Notes under the pieces: generated by a model
What the model was told of the DNA's origin: nothing
Database searches by the model: none
What the model saw: only the letters and a program-made list of their open reading frames with translations
Source: JBIOJM01 sp044450785
Lineage (GTDB): Bacteria; Planctomycetota; Planctomycetia; Isosphaerales; Isosphaeraceae
NCBI GenBank assembly: GCA_044450785.1
Contig: JBIOJM010000161.1
Location: 1-21,205, forward strand
Reading direction: 5' to 3'
Length of the DNA stretch: 21,205 nt
Program-made: the position numbers and the translations under genes
Shown here: positions 1 to 7,326 of the stretch, piece by piece
Layout of the letters: every line of letters begins with the position of its first letter
How positions within the stretch are numbered: position 1 is the stretch's first letter

Positions 1-2162
1 ACCTTGCGTTCGATCCGCTTGTACGGCACCTTCGCTTCCCAGCCTGACAGTATTTCCTTGACCAGCCGCGGCGTGCTCTCCGGATCAAAGTCGCCGACGA
101 CGCCCAGCTCGGCGTGCGAGCCGCCGATCTGCGTTTCGTAAAGCGTCTTGATCTGCTCGAGTGTGACTTGCTTGGCGCGGTCGATCGTTTCCTCGAGGGT
201 CGGCACATACCGCACGTCATCCTTCGAGTACGGCGACAGGGCGCGGCTGAGCTTGTTTCGGGACAGGGCGGCCGGTTCGGTGCGACCGGAGGAGAGCATC
301 GAAGCCATGCGGAGTTTCGAGGTTTCAAATTCCGCAGCGGGGAAGGCCGGCTCGCGGAGGACCTCTCCTAGCAGCTTGAGCGCCTGCGGAAGCGTGCCCC
401 GTTTGGCCTCGACGGAAAAGGTCAGTTGCCCCGGGTTACCGCCTCCGCCGGCACCGCGACCGCCGCGACGCCCGCGGCCGCCGCCACCACCGCCGCTTAC
501 GATGCGGATGCCCAGCGAATCGAGTTCCTCGCGGAGGGCCTGGCGATCGTGTTTCTTCGTCCCGGCCAGCATCAGGCCGGGAAGCATCCCAGCCGCGGCC
601 GTTTCGCCCTTGAGTGATTCGTGGTTGCCGTAGTGCAAGGTCAGCACGAGCGAAACTGTCTCGCCGCGATTCTTCTTGTGCAACAGGCCGGCTTTCAAGC
701 CGGTTTCGTTGATGAGCTTGATTCGGGAATCCAGATTGGCCGGCGAGGGGTCGAAGGCTTCGCCCGCCGCCGCGACGGTGCCTCCTTTGTAATCCTTCAC
801 GACCAGGTCGATGGGCGGAGCGCTCGGCACCGCCAGTCGCGTCGATTCCTTGGCTGGGATATAGAGACCGACCGTGCGGTTGGGCTTCTGGAAATAGGCT
901 TTCGCCACGCGATTGACGTCCGAGGCTGTCAGGGCGGCGACGCGATCGCGCTGGATAAAGAGCAACCGCCAGTCGCCGTGGCTCGACGAGGAACTGAGCG
1001 CTTGGGCCATCGCCTGGCTGTTCGATTGGAGCATCTCGGCGTTCCGCTTGTTGCGGACTTTCGCCTTGTTCACTTCGTCGTCGGTGAACGGCACGTCGGC
1101 CAGAGATTCGAGCGTTTTCACGAGCGCGTCGCGCACTGCGTCGAGCGTTTCCGGCGGGCAGGAAGCCGAAGCGAAAAAGAGGCCGGGATCGTGCGAGTTG
1201 TCCAAATTGGCGCGCGCGTTCGTGGCCATCTTTGATTCGACCAGGGCCTTGTAAAGCCGGCCGTTCGGCGCCTGCGAGATGATGCCGCCCAGCAGACTCA
1301 GCGGTGCCCAGTCGGCGTGCGATGCCGCGGGGACGTGATAGGCCACGCCCGCCGAGCCGACTGCGCCAACCCGGCGCAGCGTGACAGCGCGTTCGCCATC
1401 TTGAGGTGGTTCCTCGGTGTAGGTGGCATCGAGCTTGCGCGTCGGTTTCGGTATCGAACCGAGGTATTTTTCCACGAGGGAGAGGGCCTTCGCCTCCTCG
1501 AACTTGCCGGCCACGATCAGCACGACGTTGTCCGGCTGATAGTATTTCCTGTAAAAGGCCTGGAGGTTTTCGATGGGCACGCGTTCGATGTCGGAGCGGC
1601 TGCCGATGGTGGCCTTGCCGTAGTTGTGCCACTGGTAGGCCGCCGCGTAGATCCGCTCGTTCAGGATGGAGCTGGGGTTGTTCTCGCCGCGTTCGAATTC
1701 GTTGCGAACGACCGTCATTTCAGACAGCAGGTCCGCACCCTTGACGTAACTGTTGACGAGACGATCGGATTCGATGGCGATGCCGAACTCGAGGTCCTCG
1801 TCCGTCGCGGGCATGGTCTCGTAGTAGTTTGTGTGGTCGTTATCCGTGCTGCCGTTAAAGCGGGCCCCGTGATCGCGAAGCGCCTTCGACACTTCCGGGT
1901 GGGAGGGCGTGCCCTTGAAGACCATGTGCTCGAGCAGGTGGGCCATGCCGGATTCCCCGTACCCTTCGTGGCGGCTGCCAACGAGCACCGTCATGTTCAC
2001 GGTCACGGTTGGCCGCGACGCCTCAGGAAAGAGCACCACCCGTGCGCCGTTGCCAAGCCTGTACTCCGTCACACCCTCGATCGAGGCGACTTTGACGGGC
2101 GGATCTGCCAGCGCGGTCCGTCCAACCAGGACAACCCAAACGAACACAAGCAACTGACGCAT
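1..2162 (-). CDS. Secreted M16-family zinc metalloprotease (3' end beyond window)
   Basis: The reading frame is open from an ATG at 2162 to the window edge, giving about 720 residues without a stop; the C-terminus is missing. The start is backed by a strong GGAGGG ribosome site seven bases upstream. Residues 1-20 (MRQLLVFVWVVLVGRTALAD) form a signal peptide, so the enzyme acts outside the cytoplasm. The inverted zinc motif HLLEH lies at 75-79, and Glu155 in 'VVRNEFERGENNP' is at the spacing expected of the third zinc ligand. This is the catalytic half of an M16B/pitrilysin-type peptidase that degrades peptides. A second, probably inactive M16 half starts around residue 480. Residues 557-575 are a run of Gly and Arg (GGGGGGRGRRGGRGAGGGG) inserted in that second half. 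Family assignment is firm; the substrate is unknown. Confidence 0.93.
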   Translation of the reverse strand, partial: MRQLLVFVWVVLVGRTALADPPVKVASIEGVTEYRLGNGARVVLFPEASRPTVTVNMTVLVGSRHEGYGESGMAHLLEHMVFKGTPSHPEVSKALRDHGARFNGSTDNDHTNYYETMPATDEDLEFGIAIESDRLVNSYVKGADLLSEMTVVRNEFERGENNPSSILNERIYAAAYQWHNYGKATIGSRSDIERVPIENLQAFYRKYYQPDNVVLIVAGKFEEAKALSLVEKYLGSIPKPTRKLDATYTEEPPQDGERAVTLRRVGAVGSAGVAYHVPAASHADWAPLSLLGGIISQAPNGRLYKALVESKMATNARANLDNSHDPGLFFASASCPPETLDAVRDALVKTLESLADVPFTDDEVNKAKVRNKRNAEMLQSNSQAMAQALSSSSSHGDWRLLFIQRDRVAALTASDVNRVAKAYFQKPNRTVGLYIPAKESTRLAVPSAPPIDLVVKDYKGGTVAAAGEAFDPSPANLDSRIKLINETGLKAGLLHKKNRGETVSLVLTLHYGNHESLKGETAAAGMLPGLMLAGTKKHDRQALREELDSLGIRIVSGGGGGGRGRRGGRGAGGGGNPGQLTFSVEAKRGTLPQALKLLGEVLREPAFPAAEFETSKLRMASMLSSGRTEPAALSRNKLSRALSPYSKDDVRYVPTLEETIDRAKQVTLEQIKTLYETQIGGSHAELGVVGDFDPESTPRLVKEILSGWEAKVPYKRIERK

Positions 2163-2197
2163 GGCGCAACCCTCCGAAAACGATTGTCGATTTCGTG

Positions 2198-2203
2198 ATT
2201 ATA
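2198..2203 (-). promoter_or_regulatory. Candidate -10 box of the M16 protease gene
   Basis: On the minus strand a perfect TATAAT sits 36 bases upstream of the protease ATG and ahead of its GGAGGG ribosome site. No good -35 box is visible at the usual distance, so this is a suggestion only. The stretch 2163-2336 is the divergent intergenic region between the protease and the GH16-like gene, and nothing else is recognisable in it. Confidence 0.4.
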
Positions 2204-2336
2204 GTCAGGGGAAACGCTGCCCGCTACCATACAGGACGACATAAGAATGGAATGTGCGCCGGAAGCTTCCGAGAACCGCTGCGGTTCCAACGGGAAGCAA
2301 CCTTTGAACCAAGCGCTTTCCAGCTTGGAGAAGATA

Positions 2337-2445
2337 ATGATCATTCAACTGTCGTTCCTGTTGACCACCGCGATGACGCCGGCGTCGGGATCGACGCGCG
2401 TGATGGTGCAGGATCGAGAAGGCTGCTTCGCTGCCGAACGTCTGG
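2337..2445 (+). pseudogene. Probable original 5' end of the GH16 gene (signal peptide in another frame)
   Basis: An ATG at 2337 has a good ribosome site (GGAG, six bases upstream) and begins a hydrophobic leader, MIIQLSFLLTTAMTPAS, that looks like an export signal. This frame does not continue into the hydrolase; the hydrolase frame is +1 relative to it and is closed upstream by TGA at 2401-2403. The two frames overlap between about 2404 and 2445, so a single indel or sequencing error there would join the signal peptide to the hydrolase. The downstream frame upstream of its GTG already reads protein-like (..AASLPNVWV), which supports a displaced fusion. Inference: a frameshift of natural or technical origin. 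Confidence 0.5.
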
Positions 2446-4068
2446 GTGGTCAATATCCCCAACGAGAATGCTTCGGTCCAGTTGTCAACCGAGCACCCGC
2501 ACGGCGGGAAACAGTGCCTGAAGTTGCATTACAAGTTCATCGGCGCAGGGCAATACCAGTACCTCGGGATCCCGAACAAGACCAAGATTCAAGCGCCGGT
2601 CCATCAACTCCGTTTCATGCTTTACGGTGACAACTCGAAGTGTTCGTACGGGGTGCAGTTGGGCGACGCCGGTGGCGAGACGCACCAGTTCAGCAAGAAT
2701 ACGGGCCAGGGTGGCATGATCGATTTCACGGGCTGGAAAGAAACCGTCATCGACCTGGACTCCGGCCACGAGACATGGGGAGGAGACAAGAACGGCAAGA
2801 TCGATTACCCGATCACCGAGATCAGGTTCGGCATCGGTCAGCCCACGGATCACGACAGGCCATTGCCCGCCCTAGGCAACTTGTCCTTCGATTCCCTGAG
2901 CGTGGACTCCGAGAAGAGCGCGGATGAGACCCTGGGGTGCCAGGTGTCCGTGGTCTCGCCGGACTACGGCTCCGACGTGAACGGCGACACCCGCGTCACC
3001 CTCTCGGCCCCCGGCTTCAAGGGCGTGACCGTCAGATGCTGGAAGGATAGCGGTGTCTTCGGCAAGGATTCGACCGTCGCCACCGTGGCACTCGATGCGA
3101 AAGGCAACGGCTCGTTCGTCTTCCCGGCGGATCAGTATCCGCATGGCCCCGTCACGCTGCGGATCGCCGGGCAGAACGGGGCAGTCAAAGACAATTGCTA
3201 CCTGCAGCTCTATAACCAGCGCGGCGTTTTGTGGAACGAAGGAATCCCCAGGCATCCCCCGCCAGCGGCGCAAGGGATGTCGCTGGTGTTTGCCGACGAC
3301 TTCAACGGACTCCTCTCCATCTCCAGCACCGACCCCAAGGCCACCTACTACGATCACAAGCCGCCGAACGGCTCCCAGGACTTTAGCATCCACGTTTTCT
3401 CCGGCCGCGATTCCCCCAAGAACCCGTTCGCCCGGGTCGATTCCTATCTGCGGATCAGGGCCAGCGACAAGACGCAAAGTTCCGGGCTGATCTCCTCCCT
3501 GAAGAACGACGGCAGCGGCATCAAGGTCACGCTTCCCTGCTACTTTGAATGCCGGTTCACCGGCCCGAACTCGGTCGGCACGTGGCCGGGCTTCTGGCTC
3601 ATGACGGATTACATGACGGACTACAAGATCAAGGGCGACAAGACGCCGTGCGACGAGCTGGACATCATCGAAGCTTATGGCGGCGAAGGCCCCCGCGCAC
3701 CGAACGCCGGCGACTCGTACATGATCAGCCCGCACTGCTGGAACCAGGGCGACCTAGGCAAGGCCATCGAAAAGCAGGCGTATGACGGGATGCATAATCC
3801 CATTCACATGCACAAGGCCGGCATCCCCTCCACCTGGTTCGAGACGTTCCACGTCTACGGCTGCAAGGTCACCGAGACGGACACGATCTACTATTGCGAC
3901 GACATCGAGGTCGGCCGCCACGCGACGCTGCCGGTCTGTCGAGAGCGCCCGCTCTTCTTCATGGTCAATCTCGCCACCGGAGGCGGGTGGCCCGTCGATC
4001 TGTCCCGGTACAACGGGCTGGCCGACATGTATGTCGATTATGTGCGCGTGTACGAGAAGGCTCCTTGA
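2446..4068 (+). CDS. GH16-like glycoside hydrolase with N-terminal beta-sandwich domains
   Basis: This 540-residue frame starts at GTG 2446, but that start has no ribosome site and no signal peptide; the true start is probably 2337 (separate entry). Residues about 1-160 resemble a carbohydrate-binding jelly roll ('GWKETVIDLDSGHETWGG'), 165-265 an Ig-like module, and 275-540 a family-16 glycoside hydrolase domain ending in the typical 'MYVDYVRVYE' strand. The catalytic signature ELDIIE (ExDxxE) is present with nucleophile Glu404, Asp406 and acid/base Glu409. GH16 enzymes cleave beta-1,3 or beta-1,4 glucans and galactans such as laminarin, agar or carrageenan; the exact substrate cannot be read here. 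It is convergent with the gene ending at 4199. Family confidence is high; correct N-terminus uncertain. Confidence 0.85.
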   Translation: MVNIPNENASVQLSTEHPHGGKQCLKLHYKFIGAGQYQYLGIPNKTKIQAPVHQLRFMLYGDNSKCSYGVQLGDAGGETHQFSKNTGQGGMIDFTGWKETVIDLDSGHETWGGDKNGKIDYPITEIRFGIGQPTDHDRPLPALGNLSFDSLSVDSEKSADETLGCQVSVVSPDYGSDVNGDTRVTLSAPGFKGVTVRCWKDSGVFGKDSTVATVALDAKGNGSFVFPADQYPHGPVTLRIAGQNGAVKDNCYLQLYNQRGVLWNEGIPRHPPPAAQGMSLVFADDFNGLLSISSTDPKATYYDHKPPNGSQDFSIHVFSGRDSPKNPFARVDSYLRIRASDKTQSSGLISSLKNDGSGIKVTLPCYFECRFTGPNSVGTWPGFWLMTDYMTDYKIKGDKTPCDELDIIEAYGGEGPRAPNAGDSYMISPHCWNQGDLGKAIEKQAYDGMHNPIHMHKAGIPSTWFETFHVYGCKVTETDTIYYCDDIEVGRHATLPVCRERPLFFMVNLATGGGWPVDLSRYNGLADMYVDYVRVYEKAP

Positions 4069-4148
4069 CCCACAGCGCGGCGCGGAGGTGCGGTCGCAAC
4101 CACGGAGCGTCAATGAGGCCATCAGCCCGTCAACTGGCCAGCGCTCAC

Positions 4149-4180
4149 CGTCCGCCGGGTTTCTCTTTTTTTCGCGGACG
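4149..4180. terminator. Hairpin between convergent genes, possible bidirectional terminator
   Basis: CGTCCGC (4149-4155) pairs perfectly with GCGGACG (4174-4180) around an 18-base loop that contains a run of seven T. A second small stem, GGCTC/GAGCC, overlaps at 4180-4196. The position between the 3' ends of two convergent genes fits a terminator, but the T-run lies in the loop and not after the stem, so it is not a classical intrinsic terminator. Confidence 0.25.
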
Positions 4181-4198
4181 GCTCAATGCAAGAGCCCG

Positions 4199-5311
4199 TT
4201 ATTTCCATTTCGCCGAAGGAGCGGGCGCGATCGTTACCTTGAAGGGGTTGAGGGTATCGTCGCCGCCTGCGTCGACGACTGCTCCGACGTCGTAGACGAT
4301 CAACTGGAGGTGGGTTGCCGAGGCACCCGCGGCCCGGTCAAAGGCTGGGGCGTCGGCAACCAGTCGATCGACGGACGAGAGGCGGCGCGCTGAGCCGGCC
4401 GGGCCGAGGATTTTCACCAGGCTTGACCGGAGCTGCGAGAGATCCTCAGGGGTCGGCACGCCTTGTGTAAAGGCTTTGAGGTAGACCTCGTCCAACTGCT
4501 GCGTCGACACGCTCGGCACGGCGGAGCCGAGGCTCTCCAGGGCCCGGACGTCGCGACGGACCACGGCGAAGCCGGCCGCCTCGACATGGCTCTCGGCCTG
4601 GACCGCCCGCAGGTCGTTTTGAAGCTTGGCCAGGGCGGCGACTTTCTGCGCGCCCCAGCCACGGAAGAAGCTGCGGAGGTGCTGGGTGTAATAGAGGCCT
4701 GGGTCCGCGAAGTGGTAGTAAGGGTTGGTGGGGAGCGACGACTCGCCGTCCCGTAACGTATTGAAGTCGTTGGTAAAGGTCTGGAATCCGTCCGAGCCAA
4801 CGCCGGCGGAAGCCGCGAGGGCTTTCATGTCGGCGAGCGTGCCGTCGATGAGAGGTTGCGGGACGTTGAGGCTGTCGAGATTCGTGGTCAGTCGGGCCGA
4901 TACCTCGGCCCAGCCCGAGTCTCCAATCGAGCCGTAGAGCGGGGAACGGTCGAGCTGAAGCGACACCTCGACGGCCTTGTTCCTGGCGAACGCTGGCGGC
5001 AGATTCGCCGCGGAGGCCGCCTCGGAGATCGCGCGGGCGTCGTCGCACAAGGCCAGGACTTGCCCTGGAGCGGCTCGTGACTTGAGCTCGAGCGTCTTCA
5101 TCACGCCGACGTACTGGTCGTACTCATGGCGGACAATGGCCGCTCGAGCCGCCAGTTGATTGGAAGCGGAGTAGGAAAAAAACGACGTTGGCGGGAGCCA
5201 GAGCGAAGAGGTCGAGAAGGGAACGATGAAGGACGGGAGTTGCCGGGTTTCCATCCCTTCGACGCACGGAGCGAAGCGACGATCACGCTCTCGCCGGCGC
5301 AAGTGGTCCAT
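4199..5311 (-). CDS. Unrecognised exported planctomycete protein with LEPR-like N-terminal signature
   Basis: I start the 370-residue protein at ATG 5311; the frame is open further upstream, but this start places the motif 'RRFAPCVEGMETRQLPS' near the N-terminus. It resembles the 'R-x-R-P-x-(L)E-x-LE-x-R-x-(L/V)-x-S' signature that opens many large secreted or surface proteins of Planctomycetes. The remainder (roughly residues 60-350) is mostly helical with no motif I recognise, and ends in a short beta-like segment 'HLQLIVYDVGAVVDAG'. It is last in a run of four minus-strand genes, 215 bases after the thioredoxin-like gene. Function unknown; export is inferred from the signature only. Confidence 0.7.
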   Translation of the reverse strand: MDHLRRRERDRRFAPCVEGMETRQLPSFIVPFSTSSLWLPPTSFFSYSASNQLAARAAIVRHEYDQYVGVMKTLELKSRAAPGQVLALCDDARAISEAASAANLPPAFARNKAVEVSLQLDRSPLYGSIGDSGWAEVSARLTTNLDSLNVPQPLIDGTLADMKALAASAGVGSDGFQTFTNDFNTLRDGESSLPTNPYYHFADPGLYYTQHLRSFFRGWGAQKVAALAKLQNDLRAVQAESHVEAAGFAVVRRDVRALESLGSAVPSVSTQQLDEVYLKAFTQGVPTPEDLSQLRSSLVKILGPAGSARRLSSVDRLVADAPAFDRAAGASATHLQLIVYDVGAVVDAGGDDTLNPFKVTIAPAPSAKWK

Positions 5312-5526
5312 GATCCGAACCCCTTCCCTGGGTCGATGAGACGCTCCGTCCGCCGAGTTCGCCATTCCCGAAGGACTCGGTCTTCTTGGTCCGGAGCGAT
5401 CATTGCTGTTACGTCGCCATGGGGTGGATGGTTCGGCATTTCGCTCCGCGGAAATGGGGTTGCTGGAACGCCCCCTCGGGGGCAGACCTGAGCTTGACCT
5501 GGGGTCGCGAGTATTCAACGTCGATA

Positions 5527-7248
5527 CTATTCGCGTCCTCGTTTCTGTTCCTTGGCCAGCTCCTTCGCCTTGACAATCATATCTCCGGGGCTGCCGGTCG
5601 CGACGATTTTCCCCTGGTGATCGACGATGATCGCGTGGGGGATGCGATCCACGGCGAACTGCTCGAAGAGGAGCCCCCAGGCCGCGGCTCCCTTCGGCGA
5701 GGGAACGTCAATGCAGATCGGATAGCCGACGTCGAACTGTTTCATGAATTTGCGGATTTCGTCCTCGTTGCTACCCGGGGGGTGGACACCGATGACGATG
5801 AGGCCGTTGGCCGCGCGGTTCTGGTAGATTCTCGCCAGGGCAGACAACTCGCTGCGGCAAGGGCTGCTCCACTCGGCCCAGAAGGCGAGGATGACCACCG
5901 AACCGCGCAGATCCGACCATCTGAGCGGCTTGCCGCTCGGCCACGTCGCTCCGGTGGGGAACTCGGGCGCGCGCCGACCGATCAGGGCGGCCTGCTTCAG
6001 CCAACGGGCTTGGTCGCGGTCAGCGGGCTTCTTCCCCACCGCGACAATCGCCTCCCATTCCTCGGGTGTGAACTTCGCCTGGTGGCGGTATGTCAATTTT
6101 GGGTTATGTGTTTGATCGGTGATCAGAACACCCTCGCGGAATTCGACCGTGAACATGGCAGCAGGCAGCCGGATATTGACCCTCACCTCGGTGATCCTTA
6201 TCTGGTGAGTCTCCTCGATGGCGAGCTTGCCGTCTTCGTCCATGAAATACGAGCTCGCGTGCTGCGTCATCGGCAGCCACCAACCCGGCGCGACCTCCTT
6301 GTAATCCGAGAGCCAGTAGTCAAAGACGGGGTCCACCAGCCGCGGTAAGTTCGCCGACTGCTCTCGGTCGATCGCGCGCGCCTCCTCCGGCGTTCGGGAT
6401 TGAATCCAGGTCCGCATTTCCTCTGTGTCATGGAACGAGTGGCCCTGGCGGTTGAGCAGATTGAGCAGCCGCTTCTCGGGCGGTTTCTGCGCCCCTTCCT
6501 TCGCGCCGCGCAGGCGTCCGTCGGCGACGGCGATGTAGAACGTCGTCCAGTTAGCCCGGCAGCTCACGACATGGCATTCCGTGCCGTGGAACTCGGCCCG
6601 ACCGCCATAGACGAAATCCTCCGGCTTTCCCAGCAATCGGATCGCTGATTCGCGTTCCGCCGGTCGATACCAGGGTCGGTGAGGCCCGGCGCGGAAACTG
6701 AAGAAGTGCACCCAGGCGTCCGACATCAACCCAGCCGGGTCGTGTTTGATCAGGTACTCCTCCTGGTCGGGACCGTTATCGTAGGAGTGATGCGCGACGG
6801 TCCGCTTGCCATCCCAGACTCGGAGATCGAACCACGCCGGATCCCAGTAATCCCACCACCGCGCTCGCTGTCGGTCGAAGGCGAGCTCGACTGTCTCCAC
6901 CGTACTCGGCCGAAGACCGCGGTTCCCTTCAATGTCAAACCCGGCGGGGAACCGCTTCTGGAGCTCCCGTCGCCGTTTCGCGATTCCTCTGGGCGTCGTC
7001 TCCCAGTGCACTTCCGCCTTCAGTGACAGGCTCTCGACGCGATCGATCCACGACTCCTGCTCCCGGATCGATTGGACAAACGCGGAGGCATCATCCCCGC
7101 GCACCGGGGGCCGCGCCGCGGGGGCTCGAGCCGGAGCGGCCGGCGGTGGTTCGTCGGCCCGAGAAGTCAGCGCGCCTGAAAACGCACAGGCCAACAATGT
7201 GGAACCGCCGAGAACGGCCCAGACTGGCTTGAGCTTCGGGAGGAGCAT
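5527..7248 (-). CDS. Secreted protein with C-terminal TlpA/ResA-like thioredoxin domain lacking one cysteine
   Basis: The protein has 573 residues when started at ATG 7248, which begins a signal peptide (MLLPKLKPVWAVLGGS...). A GTG at 7308 would add 20 residues in front and is less likely. A Pro/Ala-rich linker follows the signal peptide. Residues 50-425 form an unrecognised beta-rich domain of a kind found in planctomycete exported proteins, and 428-573 form a thioredoxin fold of the peroxiredoxin/TlpA type: 'APEFPTGATW', 'VVILAFWAEWSSPCRSEL', and the cis-proline 'DRIPHAIIVD'. The usual W-C-x-P-C is here W-S-S-P-C (Ser461, Cys464), so a normal dithiol redox cycle is not possible. It lies 78 bases after the PHP-like gene and probably shares its transcript. 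Confidence 0.88.
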   Translation of the reverse strand: MLLPKLKPVWAVLGGSTLLACAFSGALTSRADEPPPAAPARAPAARPPVRGDDASAFVQSIREQESWIDRVESLSLKAEVHWETTPRGIAKRRRELQKRFPAGFDIEGNRGLRPSTVETVELAFDRQRARWWDYWDPAWFDLRVWDGKRTVAHHSYDNGPDQEEYLIKHDPAGLMSDAWVHFFSFRAGPHRPWYRPAERESAIRLLGKPEDFVYGGRAEFHGTECHVVSCRANWTTFYIAVADGRLRGAKEGAQKPPEKRLLNLLNRQGHSFHDTEEMRTWIQSRTPEEARAIDREQSANLPRLVDPVFDYWLSDYKEVAPGWWLPMTQHASSYFMDEDGKLAIEETHQIRITEVRVNIRLPAAMFTVEFREGVLITDQTHNPKLTYRHQAKFTPEEWEAIVAVGKKPADRDQARWLKQAALIGRRAPEFPTGATWPSGKPLRWSDLRGSVVILAFWAEWSSPCRSELSALARIYQNRAANGLIVIGVHPPGSNEDEIRKFMKQFDVGYPICIDVPSPKGAAAWGLLFEQFAVDRIPHAIIVDHQGKIVATGSPGDMIVKAKELAKEQKRGRE

Positions 7249-7326
7249 GGTGTTGAACACCCTGGGAGCGGGTTCCTTGGCCGCCGAAGTGACCAGCCCG
7301 ACGGTCACTTCGAGATCGAACGGCCG

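Noticed and set aside
436..1632. Long minus-strand frame of 398 codons inside the protease gene
   Set aside because: It is out of frame with the M16 reading frame, which carries the signal peptide and HLLEH motif; the product is Arg/Gly-rich, low-complexity and matches nothing.
5386..6348. 320-codon plus-strand frame opposite the thioredoxin-like gene
   Set aside because: Antisense shadow of a protein with signal peptide and thioredoxin fold; no independent support.
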